NCBI RefSeq assembly: GCF_032854445.1
Contig: NC_088300.1
Location: 79,151,084 to 79,215,083 of the forward strand
Direction: 5' to 3'
Origin: Liolophura sinensis
Taxonomy: Eukaryota > Mollusca > Polyplacophora > Chitonida > Chitonidae
Length of the DNA stretch: 64,000 nt
A model generated the notes under the pieces. It was not told the DNA's origin and searched no databases. It was given only the letters and a program-made list of their open reading frames with translations. Below are positions 11,446 to 24,600 of the stretch, in pieces. Positions within the stretch are counted from its first letter, which is position 1. Every line of letters starts with the position of its first letter. The position numbers and the translations under genes were made by a program.

Positions 11446-11739
11446 CAAATTTTTGTTTGACAGCAATGTCTACGAGGAACTTTCTGCTTTCTCCCACTCC
11501 ACAATAAGTATATTTCTTGCCAGTTGCTCATCCTGTACATTTATGGTGCAGTGTTGAACAACTGCAGTGCTTGCTTTATGAGAAACAGTGAAATATTAGA
11601 GAAGAACAAATGAGTATGTGTGTGGCATGGGCCGACTTGTTTTGGACGTGTAGGCCAAACAAAACATTTTCAAACACACTCAGATTGAGAAAAGCTTGGT
11701 GGTTCTTTTTCTGGAACGTCACATTTAAAGTCAAAGAGT

Positions 11740-11782
11740 AAGTGAGTGAGTGCTTGGGGTTTAACGTCGTACATAGTCAAAG
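11740..11782 (-). mobile_element. Truncated SINE end with GTGA-type tail
   Basis: 'agtgagtgagtgcttggggt' followed by 'ttaacgtcgtac' is the reverse-oriented 3' end of a related SINE with a tetranucleotide tail. Only the last 40 bp or so is recognisable. Confidence 0.55.
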
Positions 11783-12304
11783 AAAAGGTGAATGTCAAGT
11801 ATATCTCAGATAAAAGACCACTAATCATTTTCTATGTACATATAGTTCAATTCAACATAGTAAAGTGCATTTGAAACTTTTGATTCTACAGTGGCCTTTT
11901 CTAACTGTATTGGGACCATTGATGTCAGGTTTTTGTCACTTAACACTCAGACTGCTAAATTTCATCATTCAAAATCCATGCGCATATAGATCTATGAATG
12001 CATTCTCTTCATGGGCCATGAAACAAACTATTTCAAGCAAAAGATATGGATATGGCGTTACTGATATCCTCTGGGTAACTACAGACCACCGTAGAATCTA
12101 TTGTTTTAAAACAATTTAAATTGGATGCAAACATTGTAATAAAAATAAGACTATTTTCCTTGTCAGTGTTTAATGGTCTCTCATCGGATATATACTTCAT
12201 TTCAGTCTTGTCTTTGCCTTTAACTTTACAGTTCATTCACATAATGCATTTTCAGTAATCCTATAAATTTGCAGAGCGTGCATGGACTTGTGTGTTAAAA
12301 AAAT

Positions 12305-12500
12305 TAAATTTGAGTTAACGTCATATTCAAGACCTTTTCACTTGTACAATGACAGTCAGTTTATGCGTGTGGTAAATCATAGTACCCGGTGTAAACCACC
12401 AACCTTTGGCAACTTACTGACAAACTTTGCCGTGTGTCACATACAAATGTACACATCATATTGGTGGAAGACAAGCGGTTTCTGACTGAAGTCAAAGTGT
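12305..12500 (-). mobile_element. Diverged SINE copy, reverse orientation
   Basis: 'gttaacgtcatattcaagac', 'ttttcacttgtacaatgaca' and 'taaaccaccaacctttggca' follow the same order of landmarks as the family, with many substitutions. Confidence 0.6.
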
Positions 12501-13460
12501 GACTGGCCATACAAGCACCCAAGACTGCTTCTGTCCCCATGGCCCCACGCACAGTGAAAACCCGTCAAAGGCCAGTTTTAAAGCTACACCTTGTGGGTGC
12601 TTGCGACTGAAAGGCAAGCACCTTATTTACTTGGACCAGGTCCTTATTCAGCCATGCTTTCCCTGTTCTGATGGCAGAAGGGCGGTTAGGATCAGGATTA
12701 AAACGGATGACTTTGAGAACTCTTCTTGGTCACATCTGCTCCCTTTCCACAAGTTCGTAGGCTGACAATGTAGGCCCAGCTCATTCTCAGTGCTCACTAC
12801 TGAGTATAAAATCACAAGCTGAAGCATAATAACTGTATGACCAACCAAGAACAACAGAGTATGTATGACTGAAGCAATGTCTGATCAGACAGGGTAATAT
12901 TTTCCAAACAATGTTTATTACCAAATCTCACGAAACAGCCACAGTGAATCAATGATAGAAATGTACGGAATGGACCAATTTCCAGTAAAGAACAGACATA
13001 ATCAAATGTTGCACATGAAAGTACAGGTCAAACACATTTATTTTCCTTGAAGAGAAAACCAAGGCATTCCTAGTACTTGACATGATAATAGGAACATAAC
13101 ATAATAATGCTATTTTGCTCTTTCAACTTCACACTGTTGACCATCTCAAGAATCTAGCATGGCATTCATTAAGTCGGGAAAACTGATTGGGACAAATGAA
13201 CGATGTGAATAAAACCAGACAAAAATGCCAAAATGTTCCGCAGGTCTGAAATAATGGAATTGTTAATTAATAGAAGTTTAGTTGCAGGATAGAGCCATAT
13301 AAATGTATTTCAAGGAATGTGCATGGAATTTTGAGAACTATGCCTTAAATAGATAAGACCATTATATTTTTGATTATATAACCATCAGCATTTTATGTCA
13401 TTTGTTCCCTTTGTGACCAGAGATCATAAATAAATAGAAGTATAAAAACACACAATTTCA

Positions 13461-13604
13461 GGGCCCAGTTGTTCAGAAGTGTATTACAGTTAAGATCAGC
13501 ATTAACTTTAGTCTGGACTAAAGTCCATTTGTTTCATACTATGGGAAAACTGGTATTAAGGTTTAAACCTAGCTTAACTTCTAATACACTTTTGAACAAG
13601 CGAC
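13461..13604. mobile_element. MITE-like foldback element (family GGGCCCAGTTGTT), copy 1
   Basis: The left end 'cagttgttcagaagtgtatt' followed by 'acagttaag' is mirrored by the right end, which on the other strand reads 'ttgttcaaaagtgtatta' followed by 'gaagttaag'. The right terminus has lost the GGGCCC. It shares its termini with the element at 47346-47580. Confidence 0.6.
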
Positions 13605-14059
13605 TTGACTATTTCAAGCACTGAAAATATTAGACTAGTTTTGAATATAAATATACATATGTGAAATCTATTGTGACGCAGACAATCCTGCGACAAGTAA
13701 ATAGTTGAAACAAAAAGTGACGTCATGGCATCATTATGAAAGGCCTAAATGACCAGCATTGATATGGAGACCATTAAACGGTACATAAACTCTTCCTTTC
13801 ACCACCAACAAAACTTTCATAAGATACTTAATAACTATATTACCAGTCAAAACCAATACACAAAAATACAACACATACATGATCAAAGTCAGTCAATTTG
13901 TTTCCAGGGTTACATATTATCTTTTACGTCTGACACCTTAAAAAGGCACTTGACAAATGTACTACAAACCTTAGTACAATCATTAAATAGTTTCTATAGA
14001 ACAAAATATTGACAAATCTGACAAGTTTCTGAAGGATATCAAAGCTTCACATCTTTACT

Positions 14060-15550
14060 CAAAGTCCTGGCCACAGGCTGAACTGCTCTTACTGCTGACC
14101 TGACTAGATGTACAAACTCAAGACACCTGGCCATAGGCTAAACTGCTCTTCTTGCTGACCTGACTACATGTACAAACTCAGACACCTGGCCATAGGCTAA
14201 ACTGCTCTTGCTGTTGACATGAATTCTAGTGCAAATCAGCCACTGGGCCAAAGGCTGAACTGCACTTCCTGCTGACCTGACTACGTGTACAAACTCAGAG
14301 ACCTGGCCACAGGCTAAACTGCTCTTGCTTTTGACAAGAATTCTAGTGCAAATCAGCTACTGGGCCACAGGCTGAACTGCACTTCCTGCTGACCTGACTA
14401 TGTGTACAAACTCAGAGACCTGGCCACAGGCTAAACTGCTCTTGCTTTGACATGAATTCTAGTGCAAATCAGCTACTGGGCCAAAGGGCTAAACTGCACT
14501 TCCTGCTGACTGGACTACATGCACAAACTCAGCCACTGGGCCACAGGCTAAACTGCTCTTGCTTTTGACAAGAATTCTAGTGCAAATCAGCCACTGGGCC
14601 ACAGGCTAAACTGTTCTTGCTGTTGACATGAATTCTAGCGCAAACTCAGCCACTGGGCCACAGGCTGAACTGCTCTTGCTTTTGACAAGAACTCTAGTGC
14701 AAATCAGCTACTGGGCCACAGGCTAAACTGTTCTTGCTGTTGACATGAATTCTAATGCAAACTCAGCCATTGGGCCACAGGCTGAACTGCCCTTCCTGCT
14801 GACTGGACTACATGCACAAACTCAGACACCTGGCCACAGGCTAAACTGCTCTTGCTTTTGACAAGAACTCTAGTGCAAATCAGCTACTGGGCCACAGGCT
14901 AAACTGTTCTTGCTGTTGACATGAATTCTAATGCAAACTCAACCATTGGGCCACAGGCTGAACTGCACTTCCTGCTGACTGGACTACATGCAAAAACTCA
15001 GACACCTGGCCACAGGCTAAACTGCTCAACTGCACTTCCTGCTGACTGGACTACATGCACAAACTCAGCCACTGGGCCACAGGCTAAACTGCTCTTGCTT
15101 TTGACAAGAATTCTAGTGCAAATCAGCCACTGGGCCACAGGCTAAACTGTTCTTGCTGTTGACATGAATTCTAATGCAAACTCAGCCATTGGGCCACAGG
15201 CTGAACTGCCCTTCCTGCTGACTGGACTACATGCACAAACTCAGACACCTGGCCACAGGCTAAACTGCTCTTGCTTTTGACAAGAATTCTAGTGCAAATC
15301 AGCTACTGGGCCACAGGCTAAGCTGTTCTTGCTGTTGACATGGATTCTAATGCAAACTCAGCCACTGGGCCACAGGCTGAGCTGCTCTTTCTGCTGACCT
15401 GACTAAATGTACAACCCATCCACTTGGCCACAGGCTGAGCTGCTCTTTCTGCTGGCCTGACTAAATGTACAACCCATCCACTTGGCCACAGGCTGAGCTG
15501 CTCTTTCTGCTGACCTGACTAAATGTACAAACAGCCACCTAGCCACAGAA
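14060..15550. repeat. 58-60 bp minisatellite, about twenty-five copies, mixed unit types
   Basis: The core 'gccacaggctaaactgctct' is followed either by 'gacctgactacatgtacaaa' or by 'gacaagaattctagtgcaaa'. The two spacer types are interleaved, giving higher-order structure. It lies downstream of the LCOR/E93 stop, possibly within a long 3' UTR. Confidence 0.93.
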
Positions 15551-15559
15551 TCGGACAAC

Positions 15560-18500
15560 ATGCACATATAAATGTTACTTCAACAAATGAGCAAGACTAA
15601 ATAACATTCACTGAGTAGACACCAGGTAAATTTATAATCACATTTTGTAAAGGTAAATATACACATGGTAACTCCCCATATCTGATCATATAACTCTCTC
15701 AGGTTTTCAGTTACTTTGGCCTAAACTCTTAGTTTAAAATAGTTAAATCAAACTTTACCCTTGAGCCGGATGCCTTTAGGCATACATAAAACATTTTCCA
15801 TGTCATCACTGGATGTTTAGCCAGATCTCAATGCTGGCAAGCATGACCTTTACCTGCACCCAGTTCATTCTACACTCCTACAAAAAAGTGGATGATTTCA
15901 TGTGTACAAAATGCTAGTGTTTCATGGCCCTACTGACATTCCATGTACATAAGATATGATATTTGACAAGCTGTATGTGCAGCACCTTTTACATGTATAA
16001 CCGTATACTATGGTATCATTTGTCACTGAAAACATCTGCCACATGATTGCTAATACATACTCGATAAAAGTGTGCCTGTAATCACTTGTAATTTCATGAA
16101 AAAATATGGCTGATAATAGTTTTATTGTCCACTAGCCCTGTCAAAATTCTTTTAAAATCAACATTTGAAATGTTTATGATAATATAATAATGCTAGCCCT
16201 TTTTATACAAACAACTGTTTTGTTTAATATAAACATAATTTTGCCAGAATTATGAAATGCTGCATGTCTGAGTTAAGTTTTAAACAATTAGTTATGTAAG
16301 TATCACATCCCTTGGGGCTATAATACACAAGAGAAATGTAAAACAGGAATGTTTTAGCTGAATGTATGTCAAAAGAATGAAGCAAACAAAAATGCAAATA
16401 AGACAGACTAGAGTAAAGCAATGCGAATCTCTGATTTTCAGTTGAATGCACTCTGTTATCCTATATTTCTCACCTGAACCATGAAATACTGAAACCATGA
16501 TGAAACTACAAGTTTTTGTCCAATCTGATTAAAAAATGTTACATGGACATTAGGAAACTAGACCTCACCTGTCAGGTGTGTAACCTGTCTAATTCTCACT
16601 GGTTAGTGGTGATAGTACAGAGTTTGCACAGCTCCAGGAAGCAATGGTTTTAAATGTATTTCTCTTCCACATCACTGTTGGTTGGTCTGCGGCCTTTGTG
16701 ACAAGGCATTCAATCTGCTGGCAGTTGTACATTATGTGACAAGCCTGAGGCATTACCACACCATCTAGCATGGGATCATGTAGGACTTCAAGTGCATGTG
16801 GCAAAGTCAGAAAGCTGGGTAAAATGTGTCAGCTCAGTACAACATCTCTATTATGTCAAAGAGTCACCCCATCATAACAGCCACCTGCCAGTCTGTGTGA
16901 AATCAAGCAGACATTCTCAAATATGACATATGACATTATATGCGCTGATGCACAAGTTAGGTTTCACGAGAGTTTAGATGTCTCTTCTTTAAGAGCCAGT
17001 CTTGTGGGGCTTTCGTGATTGTGGTTTTCATCCTCCTAGCCTTCAACTGGGTGTCTGTATCTTCATTATAAAATACCTTAGCTGTGGCTCAATACACCAT
17101 AGGCAAAAAATAGTAGGAATGAGATTCAGGAAAAAGTTAACACAATAGTGCATTGTGAGGCACAAGTGGAGAGATTCCTTGTAAAAAGAGGTTAAGTCCT
17201 TTCTATATACACAAATATATACATATACATATATATATATATAGACAGATATATAGAAGCAATTTACTTTCAAAAATTCATTTACCATACATATAATCTG
17301 TATAATCAATTTCACCAGTACAACCAACTTACACCAAAATTTATAACTATATGTTTTCATGTCAACATAAAATGTGTATTATGATTCAAATATTTTAGTT
17401 TTATGCATGTACATCCCTATGAACAGCTTTCTGACAGCACAGTTCAAGTCAAGAGACACAATTTTTCCTCTGAATACGTTAACAAAATTATTCATCACAA
17501 CATTTTATGTACAACTGTCCAAAATATACAATGATCAAGATTCTTAAAACAGTTAAGATGCAGGACGGGTCAGTACAAGATCAGTTAATGATTAAACCGT
17601 TAAAGAGCAAGACTGTCTTCTCTTTTAACACCATTAAATGATCAAATTTTCAAAAAGCATAACTGACTTCTTTTTAGCACAGATACATTATCAAATTTTC
17701 AAACAGCAAAACAGATGGCGAAAATGTATGCATTGAAACACAAGAGTGGCTTGTATATGTATACCAACATCATATGTGTTTAGTCACCATTCAGTTTCAC
17801 AATCATGAATATTTATGCTAGTGATATGGGTGTTTTGAAGAGCAGAGGCCCCTCACATGCAGAGCAACCAGAATAAAATTTCTTGCCAGAATTCTTCAGA
17901 AGTGGCCCCCTGTCACAATAAATCTCTTGCCACAATTTTGTGAAAGCGACCCTCTGTTCTGGTCAAAATAAATTTCTCACCAGAATTCTGTAGAAGTGGC
18001 CCCCTGTTCTGGTTACAATTTGTATGAGTTACAATAGCAGTAGGCTCAGAAGAAGACAATGAAATCTCTCTAGGATGTTTGTCCTTATGAATTGAAAAAG
18101 AGACTTGACAAGATACAGACAACATATTCGCCATCTGTTTCTTTACACTCTAAATGATCACTCTTACACATACATGTATGTGCACCACAGATATGCGTGT
18201 ACTCAAATATACAGTTTAAAGATACCTGTGGTACGTATGTCCTTGCAGGCAGAAAATGTTACTTCTACACTGTAATTATCATGTGTACAACATTTTAAAA
18301 AACATATGTCAAACTTTTGTGAAATGAAAAAGCACCATTCAAGGCAGCATATTCAGTTGAGGGTGATGGTATAAGAAATCAAAAAGTCCCACACACCAGA
18401 TAGTGGTGTGCATCACATGTACATACAGGTACATTCATCCGAGGAATTCTTTCACAGATTTCTCACAAATTTATCTCCCAATCCCATCTAAAAATGTGGT

Positions 18501-19919
18501 CATCTTGAAGCAATGGAAGGCTGGTACAACCAATCTACCAGCAATCTATAAATATAACCATTTTAAAAAATTACAAAACATTACAGAAAATCGAGACATT
18601 GGTACCAACAGGATAAGATCAGTATCACTTACAGAGGGAGGACATGTAAAACAAAATGGCCACTGTAAGTAGGTTGAGAAACAGAAGGCACAATTTATCT
18701 CTGGACAAGATTTCAGATACATCTATGTGTGTAAGACTAACCACCAGGCTACAACAGGCAACAAAATGTCAACAAGCATCCAAACAAAACATGTCATACC
18801 AAACAAAGAGAAAACAATATATGACAACATGTAAATAATATCTGTGTAACACTGGGTATAGTCCATGTACACTGATGTAGCCATGTAGCACGGAGACTGA
18901 TACAAATAATCTCTGGGAAAAAATCATTGCACAACTACCCTCATAAACATAAAAACCCAGGTAATCACCATAAACAGAATAGGTAGAACCAGAACCAGAA
19001 CAAAATCTCAAAAATAAAGGGATGTGGAATTTTTCTGTTTTATATATTATGTCACTTAAGGCACCTGCTTGGGCACAGAGAAAAATGTCCCCATTCAATT
19101 CCTTTGTACATGTAAACATTGTGTGGCCTTTACAAGTACTAATACCTGGAATGTCATACAGAAAGATTGTATATACCCATGAACTTTCATCCATGACTAG
19201 ATAAAATATGATCATAGTAAGAACTTCATTCTGGCAAGGATTTTCTTTAATAGGACTGTCAGTCACATAAGACAGGAAGATAAAACTCCTCCCAAAAAGC
19301 AGAGACTGGTTCTTCAGGGTATACAAATTATATCTACTATCAATGATGAGATTAAATTCATAAAAAAGAATCCACAAGTATTATGCTCATGTAAATAAAG
19401 ATTGTATGTTAGAGAAGGAATCTTAAACACCCCCAAATACTGATAAACCAGTTGTATATAAATATAAACAAGTGGCAAAAAAAACAAAAACAAAAAACGT
19501 AGCACATTGAAATAAATATGTTGCATACATACTGATTAAATTCTGACTAACATATTCACATATGATGCAAGGCTAAACATAAATCTGTGTAAATAAAACA
19601 CTTTGTACAATATAAATAGTCATACCTAAGTGTATCTTGCAGTCAGTTTGACAATCATCGCACAGAAAGGATAAAATGAAAATGTGTTAGACCAGCTCAT
19701 AATCATGATGGCCAAAACCCGCACAAAAACATACAAGCTAGCCAAGTGTAGCTGAAGCCCACCTGTCAAGGTTTTCGATTACTTCCCCACCCACCCACAT
19801 TGCACATATTAAGGCTGTTGTTGGAATATATATTGGCTAAGAAACACATGTTTTGATTGACTGAAAGGAGGCACTCAGCCATCCAAAAAATAGAAATCTT
19901 TTTATCTTTGTTGACCAAT
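15560..19919 (-). other. 3' flank / probable long 3' UTR of LCOR/E93
   Basis: AT-rich sequence without recognisable genes, directly after the TAA. Minus-strand AATAAA candidates include 16126-16121. A TA-rich microsatellite lies at about 17213-17250. The 202-codon minus frame at 19377-18769 starts without ATG and has no family resemblance. The UTR extent is inferred only. Confidence 0.4.
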
Positions 19920-21663
19920 TTACTTGATAAAAAGGAAGCCATCTTGAAGACCCGCTCCATTTCCTCGGGGAAATCCACTTTGTAGGAAACTGTCTTCTGG
20001 ACAGAATGAATGAGACTTGTTCTGTACTTTTTGTTGTAGTTTCTTCAGTAGCTCTGAGGCAGGGGTACTGATGGCAAAATTAGCTGTGAACGGTGAGGGG
20101 GGCAGAGCTGCCGGAGGGTAGCTCAACCCATTAGGAGGTGCATGCTGCAGCCAGCTGGTCAGAGATCTTGACGGGTCAAATTTAAGCAGTCCGTTAGACG
20201 GTTCATTCTTGGGGGGGCTGGTAGTGATGGCACTGGCTGCTGGGGTTTGTGAGGCGATAGAGGACGTGGGTTCTCCTGCTTTCTGTTGAGCGCTCTCTGA
20301 TGGTTTGTTGTTGGCAGAGTTATTAGCACCTGCAGCACTCTGTTTGCCTGTTTGATTCTCCTTGATTTTCTTCTGCCTCAATAGATGTCTCTCTTTCACC
20401 TTGTACTCCAGTGTGGAGTGTGGCACACCAAAGTAACTGCCAGCTCTATGTACGCTCATCTCTCCTCTCTGTACCGCCTTTACCGCTTCCATCAACAGCT
20501 GACTGTTGTACTTCCTGTACTGACCCCGCTTAGGCCGAGTTTTCTTCACAGGCGTTATGCCAGTGGCTCCATTTTGTGTTGAGGCGGTATTGTTTTCCTT
20601 ACCGCTGTTGTTAGAGTTCACAGAATTGCTCTGCTCAGCATTATTCTTCCTGTTTTGTGGACTGGGTTGTTTGCGGGACTTCTTGGCAGACGAGGCACTT
20701 GGTATAGAGAAAGCTGAGGCTGTGGTTGTTTGAGAAGCTGTGGGCGCTACAGGGCTGAGACAGGTACTATTGGGTTTTTCATTAGTCACACCTGCGCAGT
20801 GAGTACGTGTTCGCACCTTCTCAGCGATCGTCTTTGCTATTATATCCTTCAGAGTATCTCCTATTTTGCCACATTCATAGGCTTTCCCTTCCTTGCTCTG
20901 GGGTGGGGGGTCCTCAGAGGCCACCAAAGAGGGTTTGAAGGACGGAATTCTCAGCGGAGATGCAGACGGATGGGGGGAAGGGGCGGATATCACCGGGTTG
21001 CTCTCTGGCGTTGTTGTTGTCTTGTCGTAAGCTGACTGATGAGGTAGACCTGTGCAGCGCTCCATGTCCACGCGTTGTTCAGTGAGTCTTCGCACAAGTT
21101 CAGGCAATATGGTTAGCTTGAGCTCTCCAGGGGAGCTGGACGGTGCCATGGACCTGCTGGCGTCTTCCTCTTTGCTCACCTCCATGTCTATCCCACATGC
21201 GCTGTGGAATTCGTCCTGCTCTTTGAGGCCGTTCAGGTTGTGTTTGCGGCGAATCTGCTCCAGGCGCCAGTCCCAAAAGTCCTGGAGGTGGTGGTGGTTG
21301 TTATTGTTGTTATGGGCCTCCAGGTGTTGGACTGGGATGGGTAAAGGTATGGGCGGCATGAGGAGGAAGGGACTGGTCTGCATCAGCTCTGACAATGTCA
21401 TCTTGGTGTCCACGACAGGTGCTAAGGGCAGCTGTGTGGGAGCCGCGCTGGGTTCATCCAGCGACTCTTCCTCATCTGTGGCGCCAACTCCTTCAGACTC
21501 CAGCTTGAATATCTTATTTCTGAGTGTAGAGCGTGGTATGCCGTACAGAGCAGCTGCCCGTCTTGTCCCTAACTTCCCACTCCTGATGTCTCCTACAGCA
21601 GCCACCAGCTCCTCCTCTGTGTAGGAGCGTTTTCCATTCAGGAAACCATCTCGCCGGAATTTT
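19920..21663 (-). CDS. LCOR/Eip93F: LCOR/E93 exon 6: both psq-type HTH domains and stop
   Basis: Acceptor 'ctgtttcag' next to 21663. The exon supplies residues 165-745. The first HTH has KRSYTEEELVAAVGDIRSGK and then RRAAALYGIPRSTLRNKI. The second has YRKYNSQLLMEAVKAVQRGE and then VHRAGSYFGVPHSTLEYKV. Low-complexity stretches include an Asn/His run near residue 283-290. The stop is TAA. Upstream in-frame codons continue into the intron; they are not used because the acceptor and phase place the true junction at 21663. Confidence 0.93.
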
Positions 21664-24600
21664 CTGAAACAGAAAAACAACTTAGCTTAGTTCCATCCAA
21701 TCTAAGATAATTTAGCTTACACGTTTGAAGCTTTCCTTAAATAAATATTAAAGTAAAACAAATCATAAATCAAAGCATTTGACAGATATTCTTTATTTTC
21801 TTCTTGAATTTGATTCTATACTCAAGGATATTTAACTGATCTGACTGAACCCTGAGCTATACAGGTAGTGGAAACCAGATAATTGCCCTTGGTCAGAGCT
21901 GTAATAATCTTAGACAACTAAACCCTCAGGTATACATGTAGTGGAAACCAGATAATTGCCCTTGGTCAGAGCTGTAATCGTCTTAGATGACTGAACCCTG
22001 AGGTATACACGTAGTGGAAACCAGATAATTGCCCTTGGTCAGAGCTGTAATCGTCTTAGGTGACTGAACCCTGAAGTATACAGGTAATGGAAATCAGATA
22101 ATTGCCCTTGGTCAGAGCTGTAATCCTCTTAGATGACTGAAACCTGAGGTATACACGTAGTGGAAACCAGATAATTGCCCTTGGTCAGAGCTGTAATCGT
22201 CTTAGGTGACTGAACCCTGAAGTATACAGGTAATGGAAATCAGATAATTGCCCTTGGTCAGAGCTGTAATCCTCTTAGATGACTGAAACCTGAGGTATAC
22301 ACGTAGTGGAAACCAGATAATTGCCCTTGGTCAGAGCTGTAATCGTCTTAGGTGACTGAACCCTGAAGTATACAGGTAATGGAAATCAGATAATTGCCCT
22401 TGGTCAGAGCTGTAATAGTCTTAGGTGACTAAACCCTGAGGTATACAGGTAGTGGAAACCAGATCATTGCCCTTGGTCAGAGCTGTAATCATCTTAGGTG
22501 ACTGAAACCTTCAGGTATACAGGTAGTGGAAACCAGATAATTGCCCTTGGTCAGGGCTGTAATCGTCTTAGCTGACTGAACGTTCAGGTATACAGGTAGT
22601 GGAAACCAGATAATTGCCCTTGGTCAGAGATGTAATCATCTTAGGTGATTGAACCACCATTAACTTACAAGAAGACATATAAAGAAAATACTGTTCCATG
22701 TATTAATTAATATATTTCATGAAGCAAAGATGTAAAAATCAGAACAAATATAAACTCACGACTGAGATCGAATTTGAGGTATCTTCAATTCTACATGTGT
22801 TCTGTTTCCCGAGGAAACCATTTCTCCGTCGGTTGATCTTGAGGGTGACCTTGAGGCCCCAGCACTGAGGTCAAGCGGCTGGGAACCGTCCAGTGTGCCA
22901 GAGGATGTGTAGTATTGAGAACAGTAGGGCAGAAGCTCATTCAGATAACCTACCCCTGAAACAAAAACCTATACAAATCAATCCTATTTCTTGTGAAATC
23001 CTCATGACAAATATGCTCGTCACCTTGTCCATAAGACAAGAGACACCAGACATGACACCCCACTCAATCACATAATACTGACACCCAGCCAACCAGCACT
23101 GTTTCCCTGCCCTAACCTCTCAGTGCTGAGCGCCAAGGGAGGCAACAACAAGTACCATTTTGAAAGTCTTTGTTATGACCCGACCAGGGTTTGATCCCGG
23201 GTCTTCTGACTTCAAGACGTACACCCTAACCATCAGGCCACCAAAGTGGTCTTAAGGGTAATAGCTAGAGTGATAACCAATCCAACATAAATCTAAAATA
23301 AGTCTACACATCTTTTCAAAACCATACACATGTGCCGACGATGAAAGTAATTCCACATCATACACAAATCTGGTCACTAAAGCAGAAAATAACAAGAATA
23401 CATGGGTTCCTCCCGGACTATCATAACATAATCGTGAAAGTGAAATATTCTGTATATCCTGTATAACACCAATCAAATAGATAAAGAAATTATGCTTTCT
23501 GGAGAGTTCTGAAAATGGCAAGTTTTGAAGTTTAAGCAGTGAAAGTTGGGGACCCACTTTCGAAACAAAAATGTGCCTGCCAGTCCCTCACTGTATATAT
23601 AGGATTATTTCTAGCATGGAAAGGAGGCAGGAGAATGTTATAAAGTTATGTGGGTCAAACTTCTTGTTTCAACTTTTTGAGTTTCGATCCAGATCTGGTA
23701 AGGTATAAGGCGGAGAATCAGCCCGAGAGATACGATAAAAAAATTCAAATTTCAAAATCCCAGCACAATTCTGTGAATTTCCAAATCAGAAGTATAAAAT
23801 ATAGTCGAAGCACCCCTAAAAGTTTTATAGCCACAAAAAAGATGGTTGCTTAGCAATAACCTGCCAAAAATGCACTCTTGATCAAAAACGTCAATTTTTC
23901 ACTTACAAAAGTGACTGTGTCTTTAATTAACAGTATGAAGATCAACATTGACCAGAAAAATATCTTCACTGGAAGGTTCATGCGTATATTTCTACATGCT
24001 CTCAAAGTTTTTTTTTAGGTTTACGTATATGTAAAACACAAACTTTGTAATGTGATAAGTTTTGTCATATTTTGGCAAGTTTAAAATCTGTATTTCTTCC
24101 ATAGCCTCTCAAGCATCCTTCATAGTACGGTGAACTGACTAAGGCAATGTGGAGGACAGGTTGCATTTTGAAACAGAGGTTGAATCGTCCTGATTCTATT
24201 TTTTTGGAAACATACTTTATATAGGCCGTCTTGCTTTACATAAGTGTTATCACGAATTAAACAGTCAAGCTATGGTATTATGTAATGTGAGGCAACTATA
24301 GCGAAATCCTACGTGAATCCTGGTTGAGAGCACGCAGTCCTCTATCATTAACATTAACATGTTATGCGTAACTGAAGTACGTGTCTGAAAGTCACATTTG
24401 TTACATATTTTTTCATTGACTTTGTGCATAGCTGCATGCTCAAGAATTTTCAAAATTCACATTTGTGGTGTGGTGATTTTCCCTCACCTTCCCCTGTTTT
24501 TGATTTTATGACTTACACATCACTTCAGTGCATATTTGTAGCCTTATAAGTAGCATGCTTGTGATATAACAGGAAAAGAAAGAGTAAAACCGAACTGAAC

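Larger units (their letters stand above)
10680..13460. other. Intergenic stretch between NCAPH and LCOR/E93
   Basis: Convergent interval between the two genes. It contains the SINE copies at 11251, 11740 and 12305. No coding sequence is recognised. On the minus strand, AATAAA candidates at 12919-12914 and 13042-13037 could mark a distal end of the LCOR/E93 transcript, but this is speculative. Confidence 0.45.

Noticed and set aside
12499-12765. 88-codon plus frame in the intergenic region
   Set aside because: Partly overlaps a diverged SINE and has no recognisable protein features.
18769-19377. 202-codon minus-strand frame downstream of LCOR/E93
   Set aside because: It begins at TTG rather than ATG, has AT-driven Phe/Tyr/Ile-rich composition and resembles no known family. 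Probably a chance frame in a 3' UTR, though it is the longest non-repeat orphan frame here.
21052-21624. 190-codon plus-strand frame
   Set aside because: Antisense shadow of the LCOR/E93 HTH exon.
23178-23246. Functional tRNA gene on the minus strand
   Set aside because: The A and B boxes are tRNA-like, but the head continues directly into a SINE body, and I could not draw a clean acceptor stem or anticodon arm.
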